Origin: Anoplolepis gracilipes
Lineage: Eukaryota > Arthropoda > Insecta > Hymenoptera > Formicidae
Assembly: GCF_047496725.1 (NCBI RefSeq)
Contig: NC_132980.1
Span: forward strand, 11,114,572 to 11,178,571
Length of the DNA stretch: 64,000 nucleotides
Direction: 5' to 3'
Below the pieces are notes generated by a model that was not told the origin of the DNA, ran no database searches, and saw only the letters and a list, made by a program, of their open reading frames with translations. Every line of letters begins with the position of its first letter. Position 1 is the first letter of the stretch. This document shows positions 27,001 to 38,363 of the stretch, piece after piece. The translations under genes were made by a program, and so were the position numbers.

Positions 27001-30000
27001 CGAATTTATTGTTTCTATTAATTAGCAGATAATTGATGTTAAATATCAATGAGAGTTTTAATTTAAAATCATGATAGCACACTTCTAAAAAATCTTATAC
27101 CGAATCGAAGTTAAAAAAATTTCAATTAGAATTAATTGTTCAATATTACAAATAAATTATTAAATTATTAAATATTATTTTATAGAAGACGAAGTAAAGT
27201 AGTCAAAAGTACAAGAAAAGTCAACATAATAAAATATCTAAATTTAATGGAATAATACATGATATAATAATTAATAATATTTAAAGAATTATAAATTTAC
27301 ATAAAATAATACTGAAAAATATTGTAAATATATCTATATACATTTATATTATGTATATATAAATATTTTATTAAATACTTTAAGTATATATATATATACA
27401 TTTCAAAATAAAACCTCTCATTTTGAATACTTTACATTATATTATACAATTATACAATGAAATAAGGCGTGTCATTATCGCCAATATAAGCAAAAATAAT
27501 CTTATTTTTACAAGTAAACAATAAATTAACAAAATTATATATTACTCATCTCGTACTCGTTACGCCGTTGTCCGATGCATGCTTTTCTTTCCTTGGTTGC
27601 TCTTTCATAGCACTCACTCGTAAAAACATGATTAATTACGATTGATCGCACGTGTACTAATCAGCCGAATGCGATAGCGTGACTTTACACGACATTCGCA
27701 ACGTTAATTTCAACCATTTTATTATATTATGCACATTTTACAGTAGCAATGTTATCTCTATAATTATATTGCTAATAAATAGTATATGATCGCATCTTAA
27801 GACAATTTTATCATTTCACGTAATAAGGTAAATATATAAATTTAATTTAAAATTAAAGATATATTCGCGGATTATCAATCGATAAAAATATAATTGGATT
27901 TGTCAATAAATTTCAGTTGAATGATTCTCGCGCATTTTGACATTGATGTATTGTAGAATTGTAGAAACATTAAATTTATGCGATTAACAAATATCAAAGT
28001 ATAAATTGATTAAATACGTTGGAGATGCCACTCATTTCGTCAATATTTCGACGTTTCATTAATGACTATGAATATGGAAATAACTACTTCAATCCTGATC
28101 CTGCGCAATATCATAACTCGAATCGAGCTAATTAAGCATATTAATACACAATGGATTATAGAAAACTATATGATCAAAGTTCAATATTACAAGCATGCAT
28201 AGTAGAAATTCAACACACAAATCCGCGAAAGTGCGTACACAAGAGTAACAGTTGATTTATTATGCCGTTTCGTTACACGAATCTTAAATCGCGATCTGTT
28301 TGCACTTTATCACGAGAATTAATCAATTGCGTGGGCTAATGGTCTTTAATTGTGATATTAATAGACAATGATTGCGTTTCGCGAAAAGAAAAATGACGAC
28401 ACGGAGCGACCTACTCCGTCGAGTATTACCGTGCGAATGACAAGGCCATGTAAAGGCCATGTAAACAAAGCGTATGCCGTAAGTACGCGTTATCCCTCGA
28501 CACAAAATACGTAAATACGGAATATTTTATGTGTGTCCTTTGATCGATAAATGATCGGTTGATGTATCACGATTTTTTCGATTACTTTAATCACTCAGTA
28601 CGAGATTCATATATGTATATTACTGCATGTATTCTTAATCGGAAAAAGATTACATTTTCCAAATTACATTTAAGTCGGCGAAATATTTTTAAATCCAAGC
28701 ATATTTAAGGAAATAATTATGCGTCTTAATTAATCGCATTAACTCGACTAGCCAGTACACATTGTATGGTGTTAAAATAAAATCTCATTTTACCCGTCAT
28801 TTGCAAAATCATCATGAAAATATTATAAATCGACTCCAAATTGAATCTGCAACATATTTAATTATTGAATACAATGGTTATTAATTTTATACTTTGATAT
28901 TTATTAATCGCATACCCCACATAAATTTCTACTTTATATATGTTTCTATATTCGATATAAAAAATGAACAGGCATTATTCAATCTAAATCTGTTGGCAAA
29001 TTTAATTATATATATTTTAAAGGATTCTAATCCGTGGATATTTATCTTTAATTTTAAATATATCAAACGTATTTATCTTATTACATTTATCTTATTACAT
29101 GAAATACTAGAAATTTTCCTAAGCTGCAATTGTATATTTATTAGCAATATAATTATAGAGATAACATTGCCGTTGCAAGTGGTGCATAAAATTGGCTACG
29201 TAATTTTCGAGTGCCTAGCGGATTATAGTTTTTCGCATTTGTTCTTCCGTAGTGATATAATAAAGTGCGTGTTGCATGCAATCGGGAGTGCCACGCCATC
29301 GTAATATTCGGCTGATTAGTACGTTCTCAATTAACTGTAATTATAATCGTGTTTTCGTGGCCGAGTACCATGAAAAAGCAATCATGGGTGAACAACGACG
29401 GAGCAATTTATAATCTTATTAATTTATTATTTGGTTTTTGTATAATAAATCTATTGTTAATATCAGATTTATAATTTCATTAATATATCCATGCAAAAAT
29501 CTTGATATTCATGAATATAATTTCACATGGATAATGATATAGATTCTCGTCTATAAATGTCTCCATTTTCATATATCGATAATTTGTTTTTATCAACTGA
29601 TTTATGCAATCTCGAAAGTTAATGGGTCTTGAGATCTATTGAAAATCTATCGATCTGTTGGATTTACGGAAAGACGTTGCATAACCGAATTTCACATCGA
29701 ATTCCTAGAATATAATTCGCATGGGAACGCCGAGCGTAATCGAAAAGCACAGTTTCGCAATGCGTGCAGCAAATATGCGCCAGCGAAAAAAAAATGTGTA
29801 ACCGATCGGTGACCTTTATGAGGCTACGCTAATCAAAATCGTATCGAGTGCACGATCCGGTGCCCTCAGCATAATGCAACGGACGGTCCGTCGATGAATT
29901 ATTTTGCTCGTGATCGTGCATCACAGAACTGCAGCTACCGTACAACAGAAGTAAGTGTTGCGCATATAGAAAACCGCAGCTAGAGCGGCACCACGTAATT

Positions 30001-33000
30001 AAATTGAAATGACTTGAACTGTTAGGGCACTTGACATGAATATAAGAAATGAGATGCTTTTAGATGCTAGAAATCTCTTTCAATAAAGATATATCCTGAT
30101 AATAAAATATATATAAAAATAATTTTTTTTATATTAAATATATATAAATCTAATTTCTATAAAATAACACAACATATTTATGTAATATATTTAATAATAA
30201 AACGATAATTATATAAAAGCTTTCGTTCTAGAAACTGAAAAATATTTAAAAGATTAGCGTTTGATGTTATAAGTTTGATAATATCTCAGAAAATTGAGGA
30301 GGACTCAACACGCACATCATTTTAATGCACTAGTTGCACGTAGCGAATTACAATCGTTTCTAAATGCAGCACGCATTTCGGATTTTATCGTGAAGGGAGA
30401 AAGGTGCTTCGCTATCGTGATGGCATACATTCGATAAGCGATACAAAACGTTAGAGATGTAAATCCATAAAAAGAGAGAAAAAGATGCAAGATGGAAAAA
30501 GTTGAGTTATACCGAGTGATAATCGATTTTCTCCATTGTAAAATTATTTTTTGCAAATGTACATCGTTATAATTAAAGCATATATTCTTCATTTAGCTTT
30601 GAAAAAAAAAAAAAAAAAATAGAAAAATTAATAGTGGAGATGCCTAAATGAATCGATTTTTCCCCGGCAAAAATGTCATTCGCGGCATCTTTTCTATTTT
30701 TAAATATTGTATATCCGGCTTTGGATCTGATGTAACTCAAATCAAGTTTCTTCAAGCATCATCAGATAACACATTGCGATTAAAAATCGCACTTCGATAT
30801 CAAGCGAGTTCGAAATTATGTTTCGTTTTAAGTTGTTCGCGAAAAAAAGATTCTCCAATTCCAAAATCCACAAGATCAATCTAATTATTCTTGCTATCTA
30901 ATTAACCTTTATGGTTTCCCACTTTTATTTCATATCGAGCTCGACCCGTGCGGTAAGTGTACCGTTTTACTGCGGCAACGTCAGTGGAATGTTCGCCATT
31001 TGCTCGCTGCAATGTTGTAATGCACAGTGCACGGTGCGTGGTAATTAATGCTGACGGTTAACTGTATCACCGACGAATGACTTCAATCGCCGAGTCTCGA
31101 GAATTTCTAACAGTCTTTCTTTTTTTTTTTTTTTTTTTGATCTTTGTCGAGACTGTCAACTTTAACAAATGAAACAGAGAGCGTATGTTGTCCTGCGAAA
31201 ACTACACTTTTACTACAGAGAATATATATGTATCTTACAATTAGCGAGCAGTAATCAGTATTGTTCATTAAAAAAAGCGATATTGCCGTGTAATACGCGG
31301 AAGTATATAGCGAGTTGAATAAATACCGGACAGTGAATTTATCTAACTGTACATTTTATAAAAGATGTCACATCGTTCACACTCTCTTCCGCTGTTACAT
31401 TACGTTTCTCTCTTAGATAGCAATTTATTTCTAATTAATTAAATCATGGCACTGAAAAATTAATTAATTCACGAAAAGTCAATCGTGAAATCTAAATTTA
31501 TTTGAATTAAATTTTTGTGCTTCTATATATATATATTTGGATTTAATTTTAATTCAAATTTATATAAATTAAACCATATCTCGGTTAAAGATAAGCGGCA
31601 GACATCATCATCGACGAGATCCGTTGAAAACAGGCAAGCAATAAAAATGTTCCTTCACGATTGCCGCGCTCGCGATTTGACGTGTGTTAAACGCCTGATA
31701 TCTCTCGTCGATATCTTCCGCGCTTAAGTGCAAAATCGCATTCGCTCGTCGATCAGACGGGTGTAATGAGTTGCACGGCACGTAAAGTTCAGCGGCAGAG
31801 TTGCGCTCTCGTGGCAGTTTTATTTGATTACATAATTATGAAATAAGACACCGGAGAGACGGGCGGAGACGAGAAAGGCTGAGAAACACGGATAACCCTG
31901 TGGACATTACGTGCATATACTAATACAAACACATGATATAATTCTAATAAGCTTTTTTGATATAAGCAACAAGATATTCCGCGAAAAAAAGGAAAAATTT
32001 CCCTCATTTATTTAACGTTATATTATAAGATTTTGAAAAAACGTACATAAATTTTTCCTCTCTCTTGATGTGCAAGTACGCAAGTTGTATAACATTTAAT
32101 AAATATAATAAAAGCAATTATTTTATAAATTCGATTCCCAGTCTCCATCCCGCGAACATGCATGTCTTTCGAAATTATCTCCTATTATTGTTTTTTATTG
32201 AAATAATATTTAAAAGGAAAAATTTCCCTGCACCAGACTCCCGTAGCTTTGTGGCACGGTGTTGAGTTTCCGAGTACGGTAAACCGATCCATCGCAATCG
32301 GGTCGATCGCGGCAGAGGGCCCCTCAGGGGTGAAAGTCTTATGTCAGAGATATACGTCTTATTATGCCGGACACTGGCGCACGGACCCACGCAACGGAAC
32401 GGATTTTGTTCTCCCACGGAAAGTCTGAGAGTATAACTCGTACTCTCTTTCCAATCCCTAATGAGAGACAAGAATAGAGATCCTCTCTTGCAATTTGCAC
32501 GACTCGCTCGCCTCTGTAAAGGTGCACCTGTGATCGGAGAACGCGCTCTCGAAAGCGATTTGAACGGTTCTCATAAGGATAATCATCATATTCTTTGCCG
32601 AGACTAATTGTAAGAAGCTTATATAGTACGAGTACATTTTTTTCTATTACATTCCAGGGTGGCTTATTTAAAATTTTTGTTATTAATTTTACCAGAAAAA
32701 AAAACTTATTAAAATATAGAATATTCCCTTTTATTAAAAATTTTTTTAATTTTGTTAAGTGTTTAAAAATTCATTTTATAAAAATATATTTATTAAAGCT
32801 TTTTATTTTACATTTATCAAATCTAGTTATTTGAGGACTTGATTTATGAATAAAGTTTGTTCGAATCTTTATTTTTCATTAATATTCGATTACACTTTAT
32901 GAATTTTTTTGAAACTTACATATTTTATGTATCTTTATTATTCAAGTGTATTTTACGTACCTCACCAATGTGTATAGTAAATAAATAATAGTATAGGTAT

Positions 33001-33638
33001 ATAATGTATATATTATATATTATATAGTATATATATATATAATTTATTTTTATATATCGTATCTAATGCAAATAAATAATTAAATAATAATAGTCTATAA
33101 TAATATGAAATTATTATGGTATATTTTTTATATCTCGAAATATTAATATTAATGCGATATATCAATAAAGTTTAACAAGCCTGCAGATAATTTTATCAAT
33201 ATGATTTAATAATATCAAGTACATCAAGTGCTTACTTTTTTTTTTTTTACAAGCGGACCAACATATTGTGATGTGTGATCATGCAATAATTAATTAATTT
33301 ATGTAGTTGCAAACGAAAAAAGGGACTTGAAATTTTCACGCTTTCTAAACGACCGAAGGCGAACCACTCAATTATGGAAATTTTCATTCGCCTTAATAAA
33401 AAAAAGAAATTAAAAACAAAAAAGGAGAGAGAGCGCGATACGAAACAATTCGATCCTCGGCAAATCTCGGCAGATGCATTAACTGAGATATACAACTTTC
33501 GACCTTGTAACACATCGCCTTTTGTATTTTTCTACGACGTGTGTATCGTTTCCCTATCGCGAATTTCTGACGGTTATGCAAGACGTTACAATGATAGCGA
33601 GATCAAGATTGTATCGCGTTTTCCAAAGAGAATAAATG

Positions 33639-33677
<39 letters not shown>

Positions 33678-35875
33678 TAAAGACAGGATGTTCCAGTTTT
33701 TAATGACGGGTCATTCCTCGACGCGACTCGCTATCGCGGGGAAAGAGAATGAGAAATTCGAAAGTATAAAAAGATACGCTAAACGCACGATCGACAGGTG
33801 CCATTATATATGTATTTCGTGCTGATTTCCGTTCGCGGAAAACGCGACTGAAACGTATTGCGCAGCATCGAAACCGTCGATTGCACGACGGTGATATAAT
33901 TATCCGGCGTTAGTCATTTGGTAGATATAATGATCGATCGCAGCCGCCTACACACGTATTGCGATACCGATGCGATATCATCATTATCCTGGACGCGGAA
34001 CTGGTGCATCGCGCGCGATTTTGCCGCGGATTGATGCGGACACAAAGAGTGAAAGCACGTCATTACGGACACTGCTTTTACCGCAACTCGCCGAGTTTCC
34101 CGATTCCGTAGAGGCCGAGTAAATGCACCGCGACGGATGACACTCTGTTGCATTCTTCCGGTCTGATCAATGGTTATTTATACGATAATCGCGATGACTT
34201 TCTCGCATGATTGAAAGAGATATTGAAAGGATACTCGCGTCGCGAGTTTCATCGAAATATAGATTTAATGGGAAGAAATGACAATACTTATTTTACCACA
34301 CGTGTTTGTGTTAAGAGAGTTTAATTAAATTTTCCTGTAAATCGTTTTTTTAATTCTTTTGCGATTGCGCAAAGATGCGTGCGAGAATAGAGTTAAGCGG
34401 ATTAAAGTCAATCTTATCAGCCTGTCAATAGGTATTGCGAAAGAAAAAAAAAAACGCGCAGTGATAAGAACGCGGGTATTAAATGGAGTTAAATATAAGC
34501 TATATATGTGCGTAAATTCATTGATACATAAAAAAAGCTAATTTATATTTTAACCTTATTTTAAACCACGTAACGTAAAAAATTGTGTACAAATTTAAAA
34601 TATCTAAAATATCTTGAAAATCTAAGATATCTGAAGTCACACGATCTACGTCTAAGTAACATCTTGAAAAAAAAATGCTTTGCTCGATAATTCAACCGCA
34701 CCGTGTAGATAGAGATTAAGTTACGCCTATTGCAAATATGAACACTAAATATTGCGTAGTAGAATAAACGCTGAAACGTGTTCTTCGAACATTTTCATAT
34801 TTCAAAGAGATAGATCAAAATGACTTTATAATATATCTCAAGAAAAATATATACAATACAATATATTCAAATAATATTTAATGATCTTAGCGGATTCAAT
34901 TAATTTCTAATCTTTGATTACAGAGAAAATAAAATTATAGAAATTTGTTAAAGCTTATTAATACAATCATAGAGTAGCAAACCATAATAATATATCCGAT
35001 TTTAATTCGTATTGGACAAATTGGAGATCCTCCTTCGACGCAAAAAGAATAGGTTCTCACGCGTTACCGTATTTACGGTGAAGAGAACCGATTGTATTTG
35101 GAAAGCGATGGAAATGATAGAAATTCGACAAAGATGACGGTTAATAATCGTAACCAACGCGTATAAATTGGCTGGTTCGAGCGGTTAACTAACGTTAACT
35201 GAGATTAGTAATCATACAGCGCTCCGAGTTGAAGACACTCTTCTGGAAATATATCCGTCGTGACCCGAGGAAAGCGGAATATCACGCCGCTCTCTAGTAT
35301 CCTACGAAGCTAAAACGTTATTTCACCTCTCATCTTTCTCGCGAAGCTCCTTCCTCTACAATATAACAGCACATTAATCCTCGTAGTTTCACGAGTCAAG
35401 AGATTCTATGAATTGAGCCTCTCAAAAGTCAAACTAATTAACTTATAAAAAGTAGAGTTTAGCTTCTCAGAAGTCCAATTGCTATAAATTATAATAGGAA
35501 TATATTTCCAGAAATATTAATGGCATATTATTGGCTCGCTGAAATTAGCTTGATTAGCGAGTAAACGATAAAGTCGGAATGAAATTTTAACTGGATTTTA
35601 ATAAAGTTTCATTTTCAAATTTAATTACAAATCATGAAAAATTGCGGTGAAGAATATAACTTCTCTCTCTCTCTCTCAATTTCAGACAAAATGGACATAC
35701 ACAATTTTATCATTTAAAGATTAATATACGAGTATTTATTACGTGACTACCCGGGATACCGAATACGAAGGTTAAGAATGGCGGGAAGGGAAAGCGGAGA
35801 AACGAGTGTGTATGTGTTTATTATATGCGCTCTTACCGCGTACTTGTCCTTGTAGAAGAGTGAACTCGTCGACAT
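12600..35875 (-). CDS. YxxP-rich putative signalling protein, partial, with a ~20 kb first intron
   Basis: Three exons are proposed. The first coding exon, 35875-35837, encodes MSTSSLFYKDKYA; it has a Kozak-like GCCACC before the ATG and a GTAAGA donor. The second, about 15696-14593, has an uncertain acceptor and a GTAGCA donor. The third, about 13130-12600, ends at a GTACTT donor. All junctions are phase 0. The two large exons are clearly GC-richer than their surroundings and stay open for 368 and 177 codons. Visible motifs are WYDVPAP, LYDFPKS and LYDVPRP (YxxP sites of the kind bound by Crk/Nck-type SH2 domains), a serine/glycine-rich stretch, a basic segment containing LGKAWGRMRSWLREERTRI, and a threonine/alanine run encoded by a trinucleotide repeat. 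No catalytic domain is visible, so an adaptor or the N-terminal part of a Rho-GEF is possible. The link between the first exon and the others is inferred from phase and strand. The 3' end is missing. Confidence 0.6.
12733..12770. repeat. Coding trinucleotide repeat (GCC)n-(GTC)n on the plus strand
   Basis: A run of GCC followed by about eight GTC triplets lies inside the third YxxP-gene exon. On the minus strand it encodes consecutive threonines followed by alanines. Such runs commonly vary in length between alleles. Confidence 0.9.
14084..14136. repeat. (TA)n microsatellite
   Basis: About 26 TA units in the intron between the two large YxxP-gene exons. Confidence 0.95.
17307..17643. repeat. 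Tandem duplication, 168 bp unit with internal poly(A)
   Basis: Two adjacent copies (17307-17474 and 17475 to about 17643) start GAATTGCACGCCGTA and are nearly identical. They differ mainly by one base near the start (C/G), one near the end, and the length of an internal A-run (about 24 versus 27). The near identity implies a recent duplication or an ongoing homogenisation. Confidence 0.95.
19935..20543. repeat. Tandem duplication, 313 bp period
   Basis: The block beginning CGGAGCTTATGCGAC at 19935 repeats at 20248. The copies share a purine-rich (GA)n stretch, the run ATTTTGGAAAAATTCGAGTA, and an AT-rich tail containing GACAAGTTGGAAAT. They differ by scattered substitutions and by the length of the GA tract. 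Confidence 0.93.
22146..23112 (+). mobile_element. Dimeric CACTC transposon, longer copy
   Basis: Unit 1 runs 22146 to about 22538, the spacer about 22539-22715, and unit 2 22716-23112. The outer termini are CACTCAAAAAAAT and its inverted match ending GAGTG, flanked by TA on each side (22144-22145 and 23113-23114). The inner right terminus of unit 1 is eroded in the same way as in the 8 kb copy. The spacer differs from the 8 kb copy by only a handful of substitutions and a 2-bp indel. There is no coding capacity. Confidence 0.87.
23115..25325. other. Non-coding stretch with one candidate alternative first exon
   Basis: AT-rich DNA around a (TA)n tract (about 23959-24005). The only coding-like piece is on the minus strand at 24341-24441, listed separately. 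GC content rises around 24120-24450 and 25080-25240. Confidence 0.45.
24341..24441 (-). CDS. Candidate alternative first coding exon
   Basis: On the minus strand an ATG at 24441 opens 33 codons (MDTRYISATLECFRSHVTGS and onward, proline/serine-rich) and meets a strong GTGAGT donor at 24340, leaving phase 2. The local GC content is high. The frame is closed by a stop about 14 codons upstream, as expected for a first exon. The phase does not fit the acceptor I favour for the 15.7 kb exon, so an unseen exon in between or a different acceptor would be needed. It could equally be a chance open frame. Confidence 0.3.
25328..25716 (-). mobile_element. CACTC transposon, single copy in reverse orientation
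   Basis: This 389 bp copy lies opposite to the other copies. Its ends read CACCGAAAAAAAT on the left and TTTTTTTGAGTG on the right. It is flanked by AC on both sides (25326-25327 and 25717-25718). The inner sequence matches the other copies throughout, with scattered substitutions. The terminal mutation (CACCG for CACTC) suggests it may no longer be mobile. Confidence 0.87.
25719..35836. other. 10 kb stretch without a supported gene
   Basis: AT-rich sequence with GC-richer patches near 26750-26950, 28420-28500, 29690-30000, 31600-31880, 32230-32560 and 33450-34180. One minus-strand frame at 26776 to about 26940 has exon-like features (see findings). Most of this is probably the first intron of the minus-strand YxxP gene. 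A (GA)n tract lies at about 33646-33674 and poly(T) runs near 31120. I recognise no transposase, reverse transcriptase or RNA gene. Confidence 0.45.
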
Positions 35876-36515
35876 GGTGGCGCAAAACCGGTGGCGATGT
35901 CCTCTCCTCAAATCGAAGGTCGTGTCGTCCTAGTCATCGTCGTGGCCATCCGCTCCTACGATCGTTCCCTCCTCTCGTTTCCGCTCCGGAAATGCTCGTC
36001 GCACTCACACTCTGCACACACGGATAATAACGATAACGAGATATTGATATCGATATTTATGACAAGATAGGGATACAAGAACAGTTTAATTTAATGCGTC
36101 GCGACTGGTATCGTTTATCTTTCGAATTTTACACGCACACATATTCGTATGATATATAAGACTGGTATATTTCGAATTTTCTTTTTTGTTTAAGAATAAA
36201 AAACATTAATGTTACAAAGGCACATGTCCGAAATTATCCTTTGACATTTGGCCAGAAATAAGAAATATTTAATCAGCTGTTTTCACTCCAATTATATAAT
36301 TTATAATTTATCAAATTTATTCAATGTATACATAATGTAGACTATAAAAATTATATATGTTATATATCATATAATATTTTTGCAATCCTGCAGTAATATT
36401 TATTCTGCATTTCGTCCCTCCTATAACTTTAATAATTGTTAAGACATTCAGCTGTCAAGATCGACTTACGAACACCCAAGTTTTCACTTGTCACGCGAAA
36501 GGAGTGTCTCCACCG

Positions 36516-36519
<4 letters not shown>

Positions 36520-36568
<49 letters not shown>
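36520..36568. repeat. (TA)n microsatellite
   Basis: About 24 TA units upstream of the YxxP-gene first exon. Confidence 0.95.
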
Positions 36569-36569
<1 letters not shown>

Positions 36570-36807
36570 TTGTTAATTTCTCCTCTCTATTTCACGTCCT
36601 CGTATGATCTGCTCACTTATTATTCTCGTATTCCTGCCTCTTCTCTCGGCGAATTTTGTTCGCCCGGAGAAAACGCGTGCGCGCCGTATATGGCGTAAGG
36701 AAGCCGCGTAAAACTGCACCGCGATCAATCGATCGAACGATCGGCGGCGATCGGAGGTAACCGACGACGCCTCCTCTCCGAGTGACACGCAACTCGCGCG
36801 CGCGCCC

Positions 36808-36808
36808 A

Positions 36809-36840
<32 letters not shown>
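36808..36840. repeat. (CGCA)8 tetranucleotide repeat
   Basis: Eight tandem CGCA units in the GC-rich island. Arginine/threonine- or alanine/cysteine-rich frames across it are artefacts of the repeat. Confidence 0.93.
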
Positions 36841-38363
36841 GAGCGGAAGAGCGAGCGAACGGCAGATCGCACCTGAATCGAACCTGCAGGAGAAAGAGAC
36901 TGCTGGTACCCGTCCGCGTGTCCAGTTAGTTCGCGGCACAAGGATGCCCCCTCCCTCCCCACCCCACCGCGAGTCGTGGCTCCTCTCCTCCCCCTCCCCC
37001 CGCCCGGCCCGGCCTCCCCCCTTTCGCCTTCCACGCACGAATGACCTACAATCTACAATCTCCGCGGACTCTGCTTTGTTTGCGTCTCTCTCGCTCTTCC
37101 AGTGCATACGCGCCTACGTGCGTGTATGTCAATTCGTCGCGATATCGGCGTTTTTTTTTTTTTTTTTTTTTCTTCGTTTCTTATCGCTTGTCATCCCGGC
37201 GATCCCGGCGAGGAGTCTTCCTGCCCCCCCCCCCCCTCCTTTCGCCATCATCGAAAAGATGAATTTCTATAGGATCTATTTTCGTTTGCGAATTATTATT
37301 TCAAGATTCTTTAACGGGATAGATAAAATATTCATGCAAAGAAGTACTTCCATAACTATGATATACTGTTTGTCAAGTAACTTATTACATAAATTATTGA
37401 AGAGAAAGATGTGTGTGCGTTACCTGGCAAGAGAACATCGCGTGGAAAGAACGCCATTACGCGTTTATAAAGTGAAGCGAGTTGCAAAATTCACGGCAAA
37501 GTTTTTAGGCAGTTCGATAGAGGCCTCTGTAAAAGAAAAGAGATAAATTGAAGAAAGATGATTGATTCTTTAAAATTAAAGATGATGTTCCATAAATTCT
37601 CCTTCGAACGATAGACCGATATACACTTTATTTACGACCTGAGATCAAGTATATTCTAGATCGGTTTCATAAAATTAATAACGTATATAACATAAAATTA
37701 ACCGAATATTTGGCTTTAATTGCGCATTTTATTTAAATTACATATTATTTATCTATTTGTGTGAGCTCATTTTTAATTATTTTTTGACCTTTTGTAGATA
37801 TTCATATATCGGAAATATCTGTCAAAAGTCTGTCATATATGTATGTATAATGCATTTAATTAATAAAATATTTTTCAATATTTTCTCGCAAAACACTATT
37901 TCAACATTATATATTTATATACATACTTACATGTACTTGTGTGCGTGTGTGCTTAAATAAATTCTAGATATCTTCGGGGTGTTGTAGAATTTAATTGACA
38001 ATCAATTGGATACCTCTGATGTGTATTTTGATATTTTTCAATATAAATTTGTTCTTACGAAAGTGAGAAAAAGTCAGATGGAACGTCGAAGCGTTGGATC
38101 GCTCCGATCTCCGTCCGCTTGGACCCTGCACAGGCAGAGGAGCGCCATCGTGCGACTGCGCGCGTCAGCTGCCAGCAGTAGGACGTCAGAACCGGCCGTC
38201 GTCGCGCGCCGGTCGCTGGTCGTCGAATGTCGAGTGCAGCGTGAGATCTCGAAGTGCAACGCTCTCGAATATCGGGTCCGTGGTCCGTGGTCCGTAGTGC
38301 GCGGTGCGTGAGCGCGCTGTGTGTTTGTTTCCCTATCGTTGTGCGAAGCTCAAGTCAGAGAAC

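Larger units (their letters stand above)
36018..38077. promoter_or_regulatory. GC-rich region between the YxxP gene and p23 (probable divergent regulatory region)
   Basis: The minus-strand first exon (35837-35875) and the plus-strand p23 first exon (38364-38380) point away from each other. Between them, 36580-37250 is strongly GC- and CpG-rich, with a CACG tetranucleotide repeat, pyrimidine-rich tracts and homopolymer runs. Long frames here are low-complexity and unsupported. I infer promoters or untranslated first exons, but no TATA box or initiator can be assigned with confidence. Confidence 0.45.

Noticed and set aside
32175..32471. GC-rich minus-strand frame near 32.3 kb, considered as a retroelement or RNA fragment
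   Set aside because: No reverse-transcriptase or integrase motif, no repeat ends, and no tRNA-like or snRNA-like fold that I can support.
36573..37546. Long open frames on both strands across 36.5-37.5 kb (up to ~250 codons)
   Set aside because: They cross a CACG repeat, C-runs and T-runs, have low-complexity arginine/alanine/proline composition, and show no splice-supported structure. They are consistent with a GC-rich promoter region.
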